Shown piece by piece: positions 42,538 to 49,901 of a stretch of 64,000 nucleotides of DNA; within the stretch, counting starts at the first letter, position 1, and every line of letters begins with the position of its first letter. The notes beneath the pieces are model-generated. The model did no database searches and was not told the DNA's origin. It worked only from the letters and a program-made list of their open reading frames with translations. The translations under genes were made by a program, and so were the position numbers. Origin of the DNA: Halopenitus malekzadehii (GTDB taxonomy: Archaea > Halobacteriota > Halobacteria > Halobacteriales > Haloferacaceae); assembly GCF_900108505.1 (NCBI RefSeq), contig NZ_FNWU01000005.1, positions 1-64,000 of the forward strand, read 5' to 3'.

Positions 42538-43227
42538 ATGGTCGTTCCCTTGGAGATGGGTTGGCGCCATCTCTTATTCGAGAACTGGCCAATCGATCCA
42601 GCTGTGATGAATGCCCATCTCCCAGATCAACTAGATCCCGATGAGCACGATGGGTCAGCGTGGCTGTCGATCGTCCCGTTCACCAACGTCGCCGTTCGGC
42701 CAAAAGGGGTACCCGAACCGCTTGGCATCCAACTCCCGGAACTCAACGTCAGGACGTACGTCACTCACGACGACGTGCCGGCAGTCTACTTCTTCAGCCT
42801 CGATGCACAAGGGATTACGAGCGTCCTCGGGGCACGTGTCTTCCATCACCTTCCATACTACTACGCACGTATCTCACTGACCTGGACTGACGGACGAGTC
42901 AGATTCAGGAGCTATCGTCGTCATCCAGGAGCCCGTCCGGCCCGGTACGAGGGAACGTACTGGCCAGTCGACGAGCCGTTTTCGGCGCCGACCGGTCCGT
43001 TCGGAGAGTTTCTGGTTGAACGGTATCGGTTCTACACCGAAGCCCAAGATGGGAGCCTCCGGTACACCGATGTGGAACACGAGCCGTGGACATTGTACCC
43101 TGCTGCCGCCGAGATTCAAACGAACACGCTACTTTCGGCACACGGATTCCAGATGCCAGATGAGGAGCCGGTATACTATTACAGCCCAGGCTTGGACGTG
43201 GTTGCCTCACGAAGCAAGCGCCTGTAA
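42538..43227 (+). CDS. YqjF-like DUF2071 protein
   Basis: This 229-residue protein has the DUF2071/YqjF pattern: MGWRHLLFENWPID, then LDPDEHDGSAWLSIVPF, LPELNVRTYVTH and VYFFSLDA. These proteins have an acetoacetate-decarboxylase-like fold, but the catalytic function of the family is unproven. The ATG at 42538 is preferred over the GTG at 42484 because homologues start near here. Confidence 0.85.
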   Translation: MVVPLEMGWRHLLFENWPIDPAVMNAHLPDQLDPDEHDGSAWLSIVPFTNVAVRPKGVPEPLGIQLPELNVRTYVTHDDVPAVYFFSLDAQGITSVLGARVFHHLPYYYARISLTWTDGRVRFRSYRRHPGARPARYEGTYWPVDEPFSAPTGPFGEFLVERYRFYTEAQDGSLRYTDVEHEPWTLYPAAAEIQTNTLLSAHGFQMPDEEPVYYYSPGLDVVASRSKRL

Positions 43228-43323
43228 GCGGCGACGCGTTTAACGGCGTTCACATCTCTGTGGGATCGAGAAAAAGAGAGTTTAGAGAACCATAGTGCCA
43301 TAACACGTATAGGCGGATGCTGT

Positions 43324-43527
43324 GTGGTTCGGTACGTGACTCGTGATCCCTTGTTGGCCCCCGAAACGAAGATCACGCTCGTGTTCATGTTTCTCGGGCT
43401 CACAGTATGGTACCTCGTTCAAACATTCGCAGAAAACGAGTTACTGGAGCTTGGGGCACTTTTCGGAATCGGGATTATTCTCCCGACACTTCTCAATGAG
43501 TTGCGGCGTCATTCAGGCTCAGAGTGA
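43324..43527 (+). CDS. Small membrane protein, 67 residues
   Basis: A GTG-started frame of 67 residues has two hydrophobic helices (ITLVFMFLGLTVWYLVQTF and LGALFGIGIILPTLLNEL). No family was recognised. It belongs to the group of single small membrane-protein genes in this region. Confidence 0.5.
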   Translation: MVRYVTRDPLLAPETKITLVFMFLGLTVWYLVQTFAENELLELGALFGIGIILPTLLNELRRHSGSE

Positions 43528-43640
43528 ACGAGTTACAATCTATCCTGGCCACACCGTACGCAGACTAACTCACCAGTTGAGGAATCTGCCCGCAGACTCC
43601 ATTATCCATCTGTTCTCTCTCTGATTCACCGATAGCAAGA

Positions 43641-43860
43641 GGGGGGAGCAGGGATGGAGAGAGGGGGTGTGGGGAGCGGGCACCGGACCGACAGGAATAC
43701 TGCCGGCAGGAGAGCATAAGAACTGACGGATACAGAAATCGGCTAACGATTAAAACCCACTTTGAGCTATACAGGTCTTATACTATAGATCGTAGCGTTT
43801 GGTGGACTTCAGAGTATCAAAGAAGAGTTGCCACACCTACAGAGGAATCGCTCAACACAG
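43641..43860 (+). repeat. Duplicated G-rich leader, copy 2
   Basis: This is the second copy of 40256-40475, 3.4 kb downstream in the same direction, with the same G tracts at its start. It precedes the membrane protein at 43939 with about 60 more bases than copy 1 before its gene. Bases 43528-43640 hold nothing recognised. Confidence 0.75.
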
Positions 43861-43938
43861 CACATATGACCACTTTGGTACGAAAGAGGCCCTCAAGGAA
43901 ATCTCTATGTCGTTGGAAATTCTTCCGGTTACTTGCAC

Positions 43939-44289
43939 GTGTCTCCAAGCAGATCCACTCTCTTGAGGTCCGGTGCCCTCACCGTATTCATAGCCGTCGG
44001 AGCTATCGTTGTCACTCAAGTCCCGACACTATCGGTAGAAGAGATAACTGTCCGGACACCCGTCATAGTCGGCCTCATCAGTGGCATCTTGCTTGTACCA
44101 TCAATCATCTCTCACTACCGATCCAGAAACAACCGAAAGGCAATCCGATGGACGCTATTCGCGTTTGGAATCCCGCTCTCCCTCACACAACGGTCACCAT
44201 TCAATTTACTCGGTGTACTCGCCGTACTCCTAAGCTTGGCCCTTGCGTGGGATATTGATCACCGGCTCTTCAGAACGACATCCCAGTAG
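43939..44289 (+). CDS. Membrane protein, three to four helices
   Basis: This protein of 116 residues from GTG 43939 (or 118 from TTG 43933) has hydrophobic helices near residues 10-28 (ALTVFIAVGAIVVTQV), 40-58 (TPVIVGLISGILLVPSII), 70-83 and 88-105. No family was recognised. The sequence around its start resembles the start region of the SMR gene (GTTACTT.G.CGTGTC), in line with the duplicated leader. The start codon is uncertain. Confidence 0.55.
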   Translation: MSPSRSTLLRSGALTVFIAVGAIVVTQVPTLSVEEITVRTPVIVGLISGILLVPSIISHYRSRNNRKAIRWTLFAFGIPLSLTQRSPFNLLGVLAVLLSLALAWDIDHRLFRTTSQ

Positions 44290-44361
44290 ATCCAGTAAGG
44301 GTATTCTCGTAATACTTCACGCCTGCCGAACTACTCGGGTAGAACGGGACTCCACTGACAA

Positions 44362-44438
44362 GCCTCGGGGTCGTTCGGAAGACGAAGTCTTCCGTGATGA
44401 CGAGACGCTCCGCGTCTCGAACCACTTGACCCTGAGGC
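44362..44438 (+). ncRNA. Structured element with three-way junction, possible orphan IS605-type right end
   Basis: An outer stem GCCTCGGGGTC/GACCCTGAGGC (10 of 11 pairs) encloses two perfect hairpins: GGAAGAC-GAA-GTCTTCC and CGAGACGC-TCC-GCGTCTCG. Such folded ends are found behind tnpB genes of IS605/IS1341-type elements, where they form part of the guide RNA. No tnpB is near, so it may be a remnant or an independent RNA. Apart from this the 157-base gap is empty. Confidence 0.45.
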
Positions 44439-44446
44439 GGTTGACA

Positions 44447-44659
44447 TCAGCTCTTGTTATTCGGGTCAAAGGCGTAGTAGACGACAGCCATTGTGATTCC
44501 CATTACTACTGGTCCAAAGCTTCCATCACCCGGCAGTAGGAGTCTCACAGCAAATACGCCCACAGCGGAGACCAAACCAACAAGAAGAGCGTAAGAGACC
44601 CGAGAGAAGCCACGCACTCGATTATCTAGCCGTCGGTACAGACCTCGTAGAGTGTCCAT
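44447..44659 (-). CDS. Small membrane protein, 70 residues
   Basis: From ATG 44659 the protein starts MDTLRGLYRRLDNRVRGFSR, then two helices (YALLVGLVSAVGVFAVRLLL and FGPVVMGITMAVVYYAF) and ends DPNNKS. This pattern is found in other haloarchaea as a small membrane protein of unknown function. In-frame ATG codons further upstream (44680, 44674) are possible starts. Confidence 0.6.
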   Translation of the reverse strand: MDTLRGLYRRLDNRVRGFSRVSYALLVGLVSAVGVFAVRLLLPGDGSFGPVVMGITMAVVYYAFDPNNKS

Positions 44660-44753
44660 ACGCAGAATTATCATCGACAAAGGGATGTCTCTTTTCGTTA
44701 GATCGGTATGTCCACCGAACGATTGTTTCAGTATAGAATGTATCGGACTACTC

Positions 44754-44769
44754 GGAGTTCAACAGAGTC
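44754..44769 (+). repeat. Element-end-like motif, copy at 44.76 kb
   Basis: GGAGTTCAACAGAGTC resembles GGATTTCAACAGAGCC, and the 45 bases in front (GATTGTTTCAG..TAGAATGTAT) resemble those in front of the 40897 and 46199 copies. It ends three bases before the stop of the next minus-strand gene. Confidence 0.45.
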
Positions 44770-44771
44770 GT

Positions 44772-45083
44772 TCAAGTCGATTCAAAACGTCGAGCACCGC
44801 GGATCATCCGGACAGCAATAGCAGCGACGGCGATCACGAACACGATCCAGTACCACCCGCTGTCGGCAGTCGCGGCTCGGAATTCCAGTATCCCAACGCC
44901 GATCGTCAACACGGCCACGTAGAGCGCATTCGTTCCAATAAAATCAGCGAGACCTTCCTCATCCGTCACCATCTCAGGGTCGTATCCAGCGATCAACTCC
45001 ATCACACCGACGTACTTGATCAGGACACCGAGAATACCGATGAAAACTCCCGCTACAAGAGTGGTTACTGCTTGTTCACTCAT
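44772..45083 (-). CDS. DUF3784-like membrane protein
   Basis: This 103-residue protein has three membrane helices and a DUF3784-like pattern after the first one (GVFIGILGVLIKY, MELIAGYDPEMVTDEEGLAD, FIGTN). The family function is unknown. Its ATG at 45083 overlaps the stop of the upstream membrane-protein gene, so both are one operon. Confidence 0.65.
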   Translation of the reverse strand: MSEQAVTTLVAGVFIGILGVLIKYVGVMELIAGYDPEMVTDEEGLADFIGTNALYVAVLTIGVGILEFRAATADSGWYWIVFVIAVAAIAVRMIRGARRFEST

Positions 45084-45534
45084 AGGCCTGTTGAGACACC
45101 GCTCGTCCCCTGAATTGCTCGATACCCAATCGACCGAGATACCCGATGGCAAACCCAACAGTTCCGATGATGAGGCTTGCAACGCCGAGCACCGCTAGTC
45201 CGACCGGATCAAAGAGAAATGCGAGTTTCCCGCCGAGCGAGTGGCTCGAAAGTCCCAAGAATGCCCACTCGGCTTGAAATCCGATGTAGGCTGCGAACAG
45301 GCTGACCCACGCCACGAGTAACCCACTCCGTCGAGCGCCGACACCAACGGCGACGATGAATCCGACGAGTGTCGCCACCCCTGGCAAGACAATCACACCA
45401 CCAGACACCTGAAAGACATCAAGCGCGTACGCGCCGAACGTCCCAATGAGGAGTAAGAGGGCTATGAGTATGTCGAACGTCCACTGGAAGCGGCTTGGGC
45501 GACCGACGAGTACTGTGCGGAGACCTGGAACCAT
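45076..45534 (-). CDS. Membrane protein, four helices
   Basis: This 152-residue protein has four hydrophobic helices (about 18-38, 45-65, 70-88, 108-130) and ends with a short polar tail. It is translationally coupled to the DUF3784-like gene. No family was recognised. Codon use and GC content are intermediate between core and accessory DNA. Confidence 0.6.
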   Translation of the reverse strand: MVPGLRTVLVGRPSRFQWTFDILIALLLLIGTFGAYALDVFQVSGGVIVLPGVATLVGFIVAVGVGARRSGLLVAWVSLFAAYIGFQAEWAFLGLSSHSLGGKLAFLFDPVGLAVLGVASLIIGTVGFAIGYLGRLGIEQFRGRAVSQQAYE

Positions 45535-45804
45535 ATCTCTATTCTACGACTGTATCACAGAATACTGTTCCTGTTCTATAACTTTACTGTAGGATCACCC
45601 CGTATTGGAAACTCATACCCCACGGGTGTCGGACTCTCTATCGAAAATTACACTAATAACCACGAACCCGACGAAGATTGCAAGGGTATAGAGGGAAAAT
45701 TGGCGCTATTGAAGTCCTCAACAGAGGGCACGTTCTGACCCGGCTGTGGTCAATACAGGGGACTCACGAATCGTTCAGTATCGGTGAGAAGTTATCGCTT
45801 GGTA

Positions 45805-46074
45805 CTATCCGACCAGAGACCAAATCCCAGCTACAACGCCGATTACCGCCATAGAGACCATAAACCACACTAACCTATCGTCAGGGACGGTATCGATGGA
45901 GTTCGACGAGATGAATACCTCGTAGACTACTCCCACAATTATTCCGATTCCGCCAATTGAGAGCAGTACTGGGATGAGAGCTATACTTCCAGAGACGACG
46001 CTAGAAAGACCCATCGTTCCGAGAATAGCTCCACAGACGGCTAACGATATATAATAGAGACGTACTTTATTCAT
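45805..46074 (-). CDS. Small membrane protein, 89 residues
   Basis: Three helices are visible (LYYISLAVCGAILGTMGL, IALIPVLLSIGGIGIIVGVV, LVWFMVSMAVIGVVAGIWSL). It lies alone; no family recognised. The 270 bases before it (45535-45804) contain only a loose element-end-like motif near 45711-45728. Confidence 0.55.
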   Translation of the reverse strand: MNKVRLYYISLAVCGAILGTMGLSSVVSGSIALIPVLLSIGGIGIIVGVVYEVFISSNSIDTVPDDRLVWFMVSMAVIGVVAGIWSLVG

Positions 46075-46198
46075 TATCTATAACGCTCGTTCTTATCGGC
46101 ATATATTTTCTTCGACGAAGAATTTGACTCTACAGACGCTGATATATTCGCTCTCTTCAGCAACCGACTGTTTCAGCTGAGAACATATCTAAAGAATA

Positions 46199-46214
46199 GG
46201 ATTTCAAAAGAGCC
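46199..46214 (+). repeat. Element-end-like motif next to an opposite end
   Basis: GGATTTCAAAAGAGCC (end of one element) is followed after 8 bases by GGCTCTGTTGAGATACTC, the start of another in mirror orientation. The preceding 45 bases match those at 40850-40896. Confidence 0.5.
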
Positions 46215-46222
46215 TGAAGATT

Positions 46223-46625
46223 GGCTCTGTTGAGATACTCACACGAGGACTGGTTTCGAGCGTTGCGCAAGATGGAAGCTGCATAGGACTCGTATCCATT
46301 CTCTGGCAACTACGTTCTAACCGATACGAATTTGGATATTCACTAAACAATCTCGTTTATGGAGTTACGAAAGTTGGTCTCCGATCACCTTCCAAACGCC
46401 GTAGTTGCTGCAACCATTTTCACGCTCTACAATACCTACACTGGCGAGATCGCTGATCCAGTCACGATTGGTATTGAATTTATTTCCTACGTTATTGCAA
46501 TCTTCATTGGATTCATAGTTATCACTCCAATTTTGAAAAAGGCATTCAGTAGCGTTACAACATAATGTGACTGTATTGACCACAGATGAGTTGGGGGTTC
46601 ACTAGTAGAGGATTTCAACAGATCC
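46223..46625 (+). mobile_element. Possible 403-bp MITE-like element with a small ORF
   Basis: GGCTCTGTTGAGATACTC at 46223 is matched inverted by the end at 46610-46625 (complement GGATCTGTTGAAATCC). Between them lies one small membrane-protein frame and no transposase. The ends belong to the same motif family found at 37057, 40897 and 44754. Target duplication was not established. Confidence 0.45.
46359..46565 (+). CDS. Small membrane protein inside the MITE-like element
   Basis: This 68-residue frame encodes two hydrophobic parts (LPNAVVAATIFTLYNTYTG and IEFISYVIAIFIGFIVITPI). It lies inside the 403-bp element with inverted ends and may be its cargo. The similar build of other small proteins nearby makes real expression plausible. 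Confidence 0.45.
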   Translation: MELRKLVSDHLPNAVVAATIFTLYNTYTGEIADPVTIGIEFISYVIAIFIGFIVITPILKKAFSSVTT

Positions 46626-46781
46626 AATACGTGTTCCATTCTCTGTATTTTATACAGTACTTGTAACAAGTTACAGGAAGATTAAGACTGGCTACGGGAT
46701 GTGTATTCCCTGTACTGACCGGGGCCAGGGCAGAATATAGGACCTGCTGAGAATTTCAATAAAGCCAACCACATTGAATAT

Positions 46782-46955
46782 ATGGAACAGAGACGGCTAA
46801 AGGCGCTTATCGGGGCGGCAATGGTCGGCTTAGGGATTTTCCAAGCGGGATCGTTCGCCCTACAAAGTGAATGGCTACCGATGGTTTTGGGGCTCCTTTA
46901 CGCAGCTATTGGAACCGCATATCTCTGGGCAGAAGTCTACACTGCCGGTCAGTAA
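46782..46955 (+). CDS. Small membrane protein, 57 residues
   Basis: ATG 46782 to TAA 46953-46955 encodes MEQRRLKALIGAAMVGLGIF, a second helix (WLPMVLGLLYAAIGTAYLWA) and a short polar end. An element-end-like motif (GAATTTCAATAAAGCC, 46751-46766) lies just before it. No family recognised. Confidence 0.5.
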   Translation: MEQRRLKALIGAAMVGLGIFQAGSFALQSEWLPMVLGLLYAAIGTAYLWAEVYTAGQ

Positions 46956-47014
46956 GCTGTCGAGACAGATCCGCTGACCCGTACAGTTAACCGATTGATA
47001 AGTGATTCAATAGT

Positions 47015-47926
47015 ATGGCTTCGGCCGATACCAGTGATCCGGAGACGCTGCTCGCGGATCTTGAACTGACGCGCGGACTCACCATCCAGATGACCGCGCT
47101 CACCACACTCGGCTTCGTTATCGCAGCGGTCGCACTAAGCGGCCTCTACCAAGCCGGTACTGGAAATCCGGCGACATTTCGGTTTGCGCCCGGAATCAGT
47201 TGGTGGACCAACGCCCTGGACGTTCTCATTATCCTGGAATTGGCAACTGTCTTCGTCATTCCCCACGAGTGGCTGCACGGCCTCGCCATCCGGTACTACG
47301 GCGGCGAGGCGAAATACGGCGTCGGGATCGCATACTTCATTCTCCCGTACGCCTACGCCACGACTGACCACGAATTCACTCGCAACCAGTTCATCGTCGT
47401 CCTTATGACGCCACTAGTCGTGCTGACCGCTATCGGCGTCCCGGCGATGCTGGTTTTCGAGTGGGGCTGGCTTATCGTCCCGCTAGCCGCGAACGCCGCT
47501 GGAGCGATTGCTGACCTCTGGATGACGATGACGCTGCTTGCCTATCCCGCGGATGTCCGTCTGGAAGACCATCCCAAGGGTGTCCGGATACTCGGCCGCG
47601 AAAGCGACCGTCGAGGCGCGCTATCGGTGACTGCCGTTGTCTGGGATGCACTCGCCGGCGCAGCCGTCGCCGCCGTCGGCGTGTTTCTCCTGTTGGCAGT
47701 TGGCGGTCCACTTGTCTTGGATGCTTTCGGCGTTGATTCACTCACGATCGGCACGCCCGACACTTTCAGCTTCTTGTTCTCATTCACGTCAACGCCTACC
47801 GAAATCTCGATGAGTGTCGGCTCCGGCGTACTCGGTATCGGGGCAGCCGTCGGGGTGCTATACGCATTTGTGCGGAGCTATCGACGCGCTCGCTCAGCTG
47901 ATGAGACATCGACGAAGAATAATTAA
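47015..47926 (+). CDS. DUF3267 putative membrane zinc metalloprotease
   Basis: This 303-residue protein has six or so membrane helices and a zincin motif His84-Glu85-x-x-His88 (IPHEWLHGLAIRYYGG) in the second one, the hallmark of DUF3267. NAAGAIADLWMTM near residue 160 may supply the third zinc ligand. It may cut membrane-bound proteins; the substrate is unknown. The last 20 residues are polar and cytosolic. Confidence 0.82.
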   Translation: MASADTSDPETLLADLELTRGLTIQMTALTTLGFVIAAVALSGLYQAGTGNPATFRFAPGISWWTNALDVLIILELATVFVIPHEWLHGLAIRYYGGEAKYGVGIAYFILPYAYATTDHEFTRNQFIVVLMTPLVVLTAIGVPAMLVFEWGWLIVPLAANAAGAIADLWMTMTLLAYPADVRLEDHPKGVRILGRESDRRGALSVTAVVWDALAGAAVAAVGVFLLLAVGGPLVLDAFGVDSLTIGTPDTFSFLFSFTSTPTEISMSVGSGVLGIGAAVGVLYAFVRSYRRARSADETSTKNN

Positions 47927-48014
47927 TCGAGGACGCGCAAGTGGTGAACAACATCGGGATCAAGTCCCAAGGCACTCGTTCTGATTAGTTAGTTAGCGGA
48001 TGTAGGCGCTAATC

Positions 48015-48059
48015 CCCCACCCTCAACGGAGCGACCGAAGGGAGCGGAGTAGGGTGGGG
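48015..48059 (+). other. Left-end hairpin of the IS605 element
   Basis: A perfect 9-bp stem encloses a 27-base loop with its own partial pairing. TnpA is expected to recognise it on the top strand. Confidence 0.6.
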
Positions 48060-48166
48060 ATACAGCCCCGTCATCATCTGTTCATACATCGATACGGTTG
48101 CAGGTCCACAGGCCCACGTCGTCGTAACGTTTTTTCATTGGGGTAACGTATAACAGTACGAACCCA

Positions 48167-48574
48167 ATGGAATACGACCTCGATTCGGGAGCGCATTCGA
48201 TGTACTCCCTGCACTACCACCTGATACTCACTACGAAGTATCGGCGCGGAGTGCTAACCGAGGAGCGAACCCAATTCATTCGCGGGGTTATCAGCGGGTT
48301 CACGGACAAGTACGGCGTCGAACTGACGAACCTCGACGGAGAGGACGACCACGTTCACATCCTGTTCCGAGCGAAACCAACCACGGACCTCGTGAAGTTC
48401 ATCAACACGGTCAAGGGCGCGACCGCCCGCCGTATCCGTAACGAGTACGAGGACGAACTGAAAACCGAACTGTGGGGCGACTCGTTCTGGAACGACTCGT
48501 ATTGTCTCATTTCGACGGGGCAAGTGTCGCTGGATGTGCTGAAACAGTACGTCGAAGACCAGCGGGAGAGCTGA
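48167..48574 (+). CDS. tnpA: TnpA, Y1 (HUH) transposase of IS200/IS605
   Basis: This 135-residue protein cuts and joins single-stranded DNA at the element ends. It has the HUH metal motif (DDHVHILFRA, residues 61-69) and the catalytic Tyr in VLKQYVEDQRES near residue 127. Length is normal. Its stop overlaps the tnpB start (TGATG), so both are translated together. Confidence 0.93.
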   Translation: MEYDLDSGAHSMYSLHYHLILTTKYRRGVLTEERTQFIRGVISGFTDKYGVELTNLDGEDDHVHILFRAKPTTDLVKFINTVKGATARRIRNEYEDELKTELWGDSFWNDSYCLISTGQVSLDVLKQYVEDQRES

Positions 48575-49815
48575 TGTACTACGCCTACAAGTATCGTCTC
48601 AAGCCGTCCGACGCCCACCGCAAGGAGTTGGACCGCCACCGCGATATTTGTCGGCAACTCTACAACCACACGCTCTACCGCCTCAACGAGTACCAAGACG
48701 AACGCGGCGAACTGCCGTCTATGACCACGCTTCGGTCGGAACTCCCCGACCTCAAGAAGTGGTGGGACGGCCTCTCCGACGTGTACTCGAAGGTTCTCCA
48801 AACCGTCGTTGAACGGCTGTTCGACAACCTCAAAGGCCTCTCCAAGCTCAAGGAGAACGGATACGGCGTCGGCCAACTCAAATGGAAGCCGCCACGGGAG
48901 TTCCGCAGTTTCACGTACAACCAGTCTGGCTTCAAGCTCGACAAGAAGGGCGGTCAGGCTGTGCTGTCACTCTCGAAACTCGGCGACATCCCGATTCGGC
49001 TCCACCGCGCCATCCCCGACGACGCGAATCTCAAACAGGTAACGGTCAAGAAGGAACCAACGGGCGAGTGGTTCGCCACGTTCGGAGTCGAAATGGACCG
49101 TGAACCGCCCGAACCGCCTGAGAATCCCGAGCGGTGCGTCGGCATTGATGTAGGGATTCTCAAGTACGCCCACGACACCGACGGGACCGCCGTCGGGTCG
49201 CCCGACCTCTCCGCTGAACGGGAGCGTCTGGAACGCGAACAGCGGTCCCTCTCACGGAAGGAACACGGGTCGAACAACTACGAGAAACAACGAGTCGAAG
49301 TTGCCAAAGTCAAGCGTCGGATTCGTCGGAAGGTGCTGGACTACCAGCACAAGATAACGACATGGCTCGTCCACGAGTACGACGCCGTATTCGTCGAAGA
49401 CCTGAACGTGAAAGGGATGCTCGAATCACCATCGAACAGCCGCAACACGGCGTCTGCCGCGTGGCGAACGTTCCTCACGTTACTCGAATACAAGTGCGAG
49501 CGTAAAGGAACGCACTTCGTCGCCGTGAATCCGAGAGGGACGACCAAGGAGTGCGCGTCGTGCGGTGTTTCGACCGACAAGCCGTTGTGGGTCCGTGAAC
49601 ACTCCTGTCCCGCCTGCGGGTTTGAGGCGGACAGGGACGCGAATGCGGCGTGGAACATCCTTTCTCGCGGCCTCGAAGATGTAGGAGTGGGACACTCCGA
49701 ATCAACGCCTGTGGAGACTGTGCTCCCTGTGGATACGCCTGTATCTGCAAAGCGCGTTATGGAAGCAGGAAGCCCGACCCTCAAGGAGCGAACGGCGTCA
49801 GCCGTGAGCGAGTAG
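48574..49815 (+). CDS. tnpB: TnpB, RNA-guided nuclease of IS605
   Basis: This 413-residue protein has the complete RuvC set: Asp192 in VGIDVGILKYA, Glu275 in VFVEDLNVKGM and Asp355 in DRDANAAWN, with a zinc ribbon (CASCG near 328, CPACG near 345). The N-terminal half is the RNA/TAM-binding part. TnpB proteins use an RNA from the element's right end to cut empty donor sites, which helps keep the element. All key residues are present, so it is probably active. Confidence 0.93.
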   Translation: MYYAYKYRLKPSDAHRKELDRHRDICRQLYNHTLYRLNEYQDERGELPSMTTLRSELPDLKKWWDGLSDVYSKVLQTVVERLFDNLKGLSKLKENGYGVGQLKWKPPREFRSFTYNQSGFKLDKKGGQAVLSLSKLGDIPIRLHRAIPDDANLKQVTVKKEPTGEWFATFGVEMDREPPEPPENPERCVGIDVGILKYAHDTDGTAVGSPDLSAERERLEREQRSLSRKEHGSNNYEKQRVEVAKVKRRIRRKVLDYQHKITTWLVHEYDAVFVEDLNVKGMLESPSNSRNTASAAWRTFLTLLEYKCERKGTHFVAVNPRGTTKECASCGVSTDKPLWVREHSCPACGFEADRDANAAWNILSRGLEDVGVGHSESTPVETVLPVDTPVSAKRVMEAGSPTLKERTASAVSE

Positions 49816-49830
49816 GGTAGGGTAGTTCAC
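49700..49830 (+). ncRNA. Predicted omega-RNA scaffold of TnpB
   Basis: In related elements the guide RNA scaffold covers the 3' end of tnpB and the right end, with the guide taken from the flank. Here that region folds into ACCCT...AGGGT enclosing ACGGC-GTCA-GCCGT (49791-49804). The guide would begin after about 49830. Inferred from family knowledge; boundaries approximate. Confidence 0.4.
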
Positions 49831-49901
49831 TAGACGCCACACATCTATTGTTGGGCGGACTGTTCGTACCACCAGGTAAGAGTCGAATGGACGGCATCGC
49901 T

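Larger units (their letters stand above)
48014..49830 (+). mobile_element. IS200/IS605 element with tnpA and tnpB
   Basis: The left part has a strong hairpin (CCCCACCCT 48015-48023 with AGGGTGGGG 48051-48059), and the right part a related one (ACCCT ... AGGGT with inner ACGGC-GTCA-GCCGT). Both show the phrase GAGCG.AGTAGGGT. IS605 elements have such hairpins instead of inverted repeats and make no target duplication. Both genes are intact, so the element is probably complete. Exact cut sites are not determined. Confidence 0.85.
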
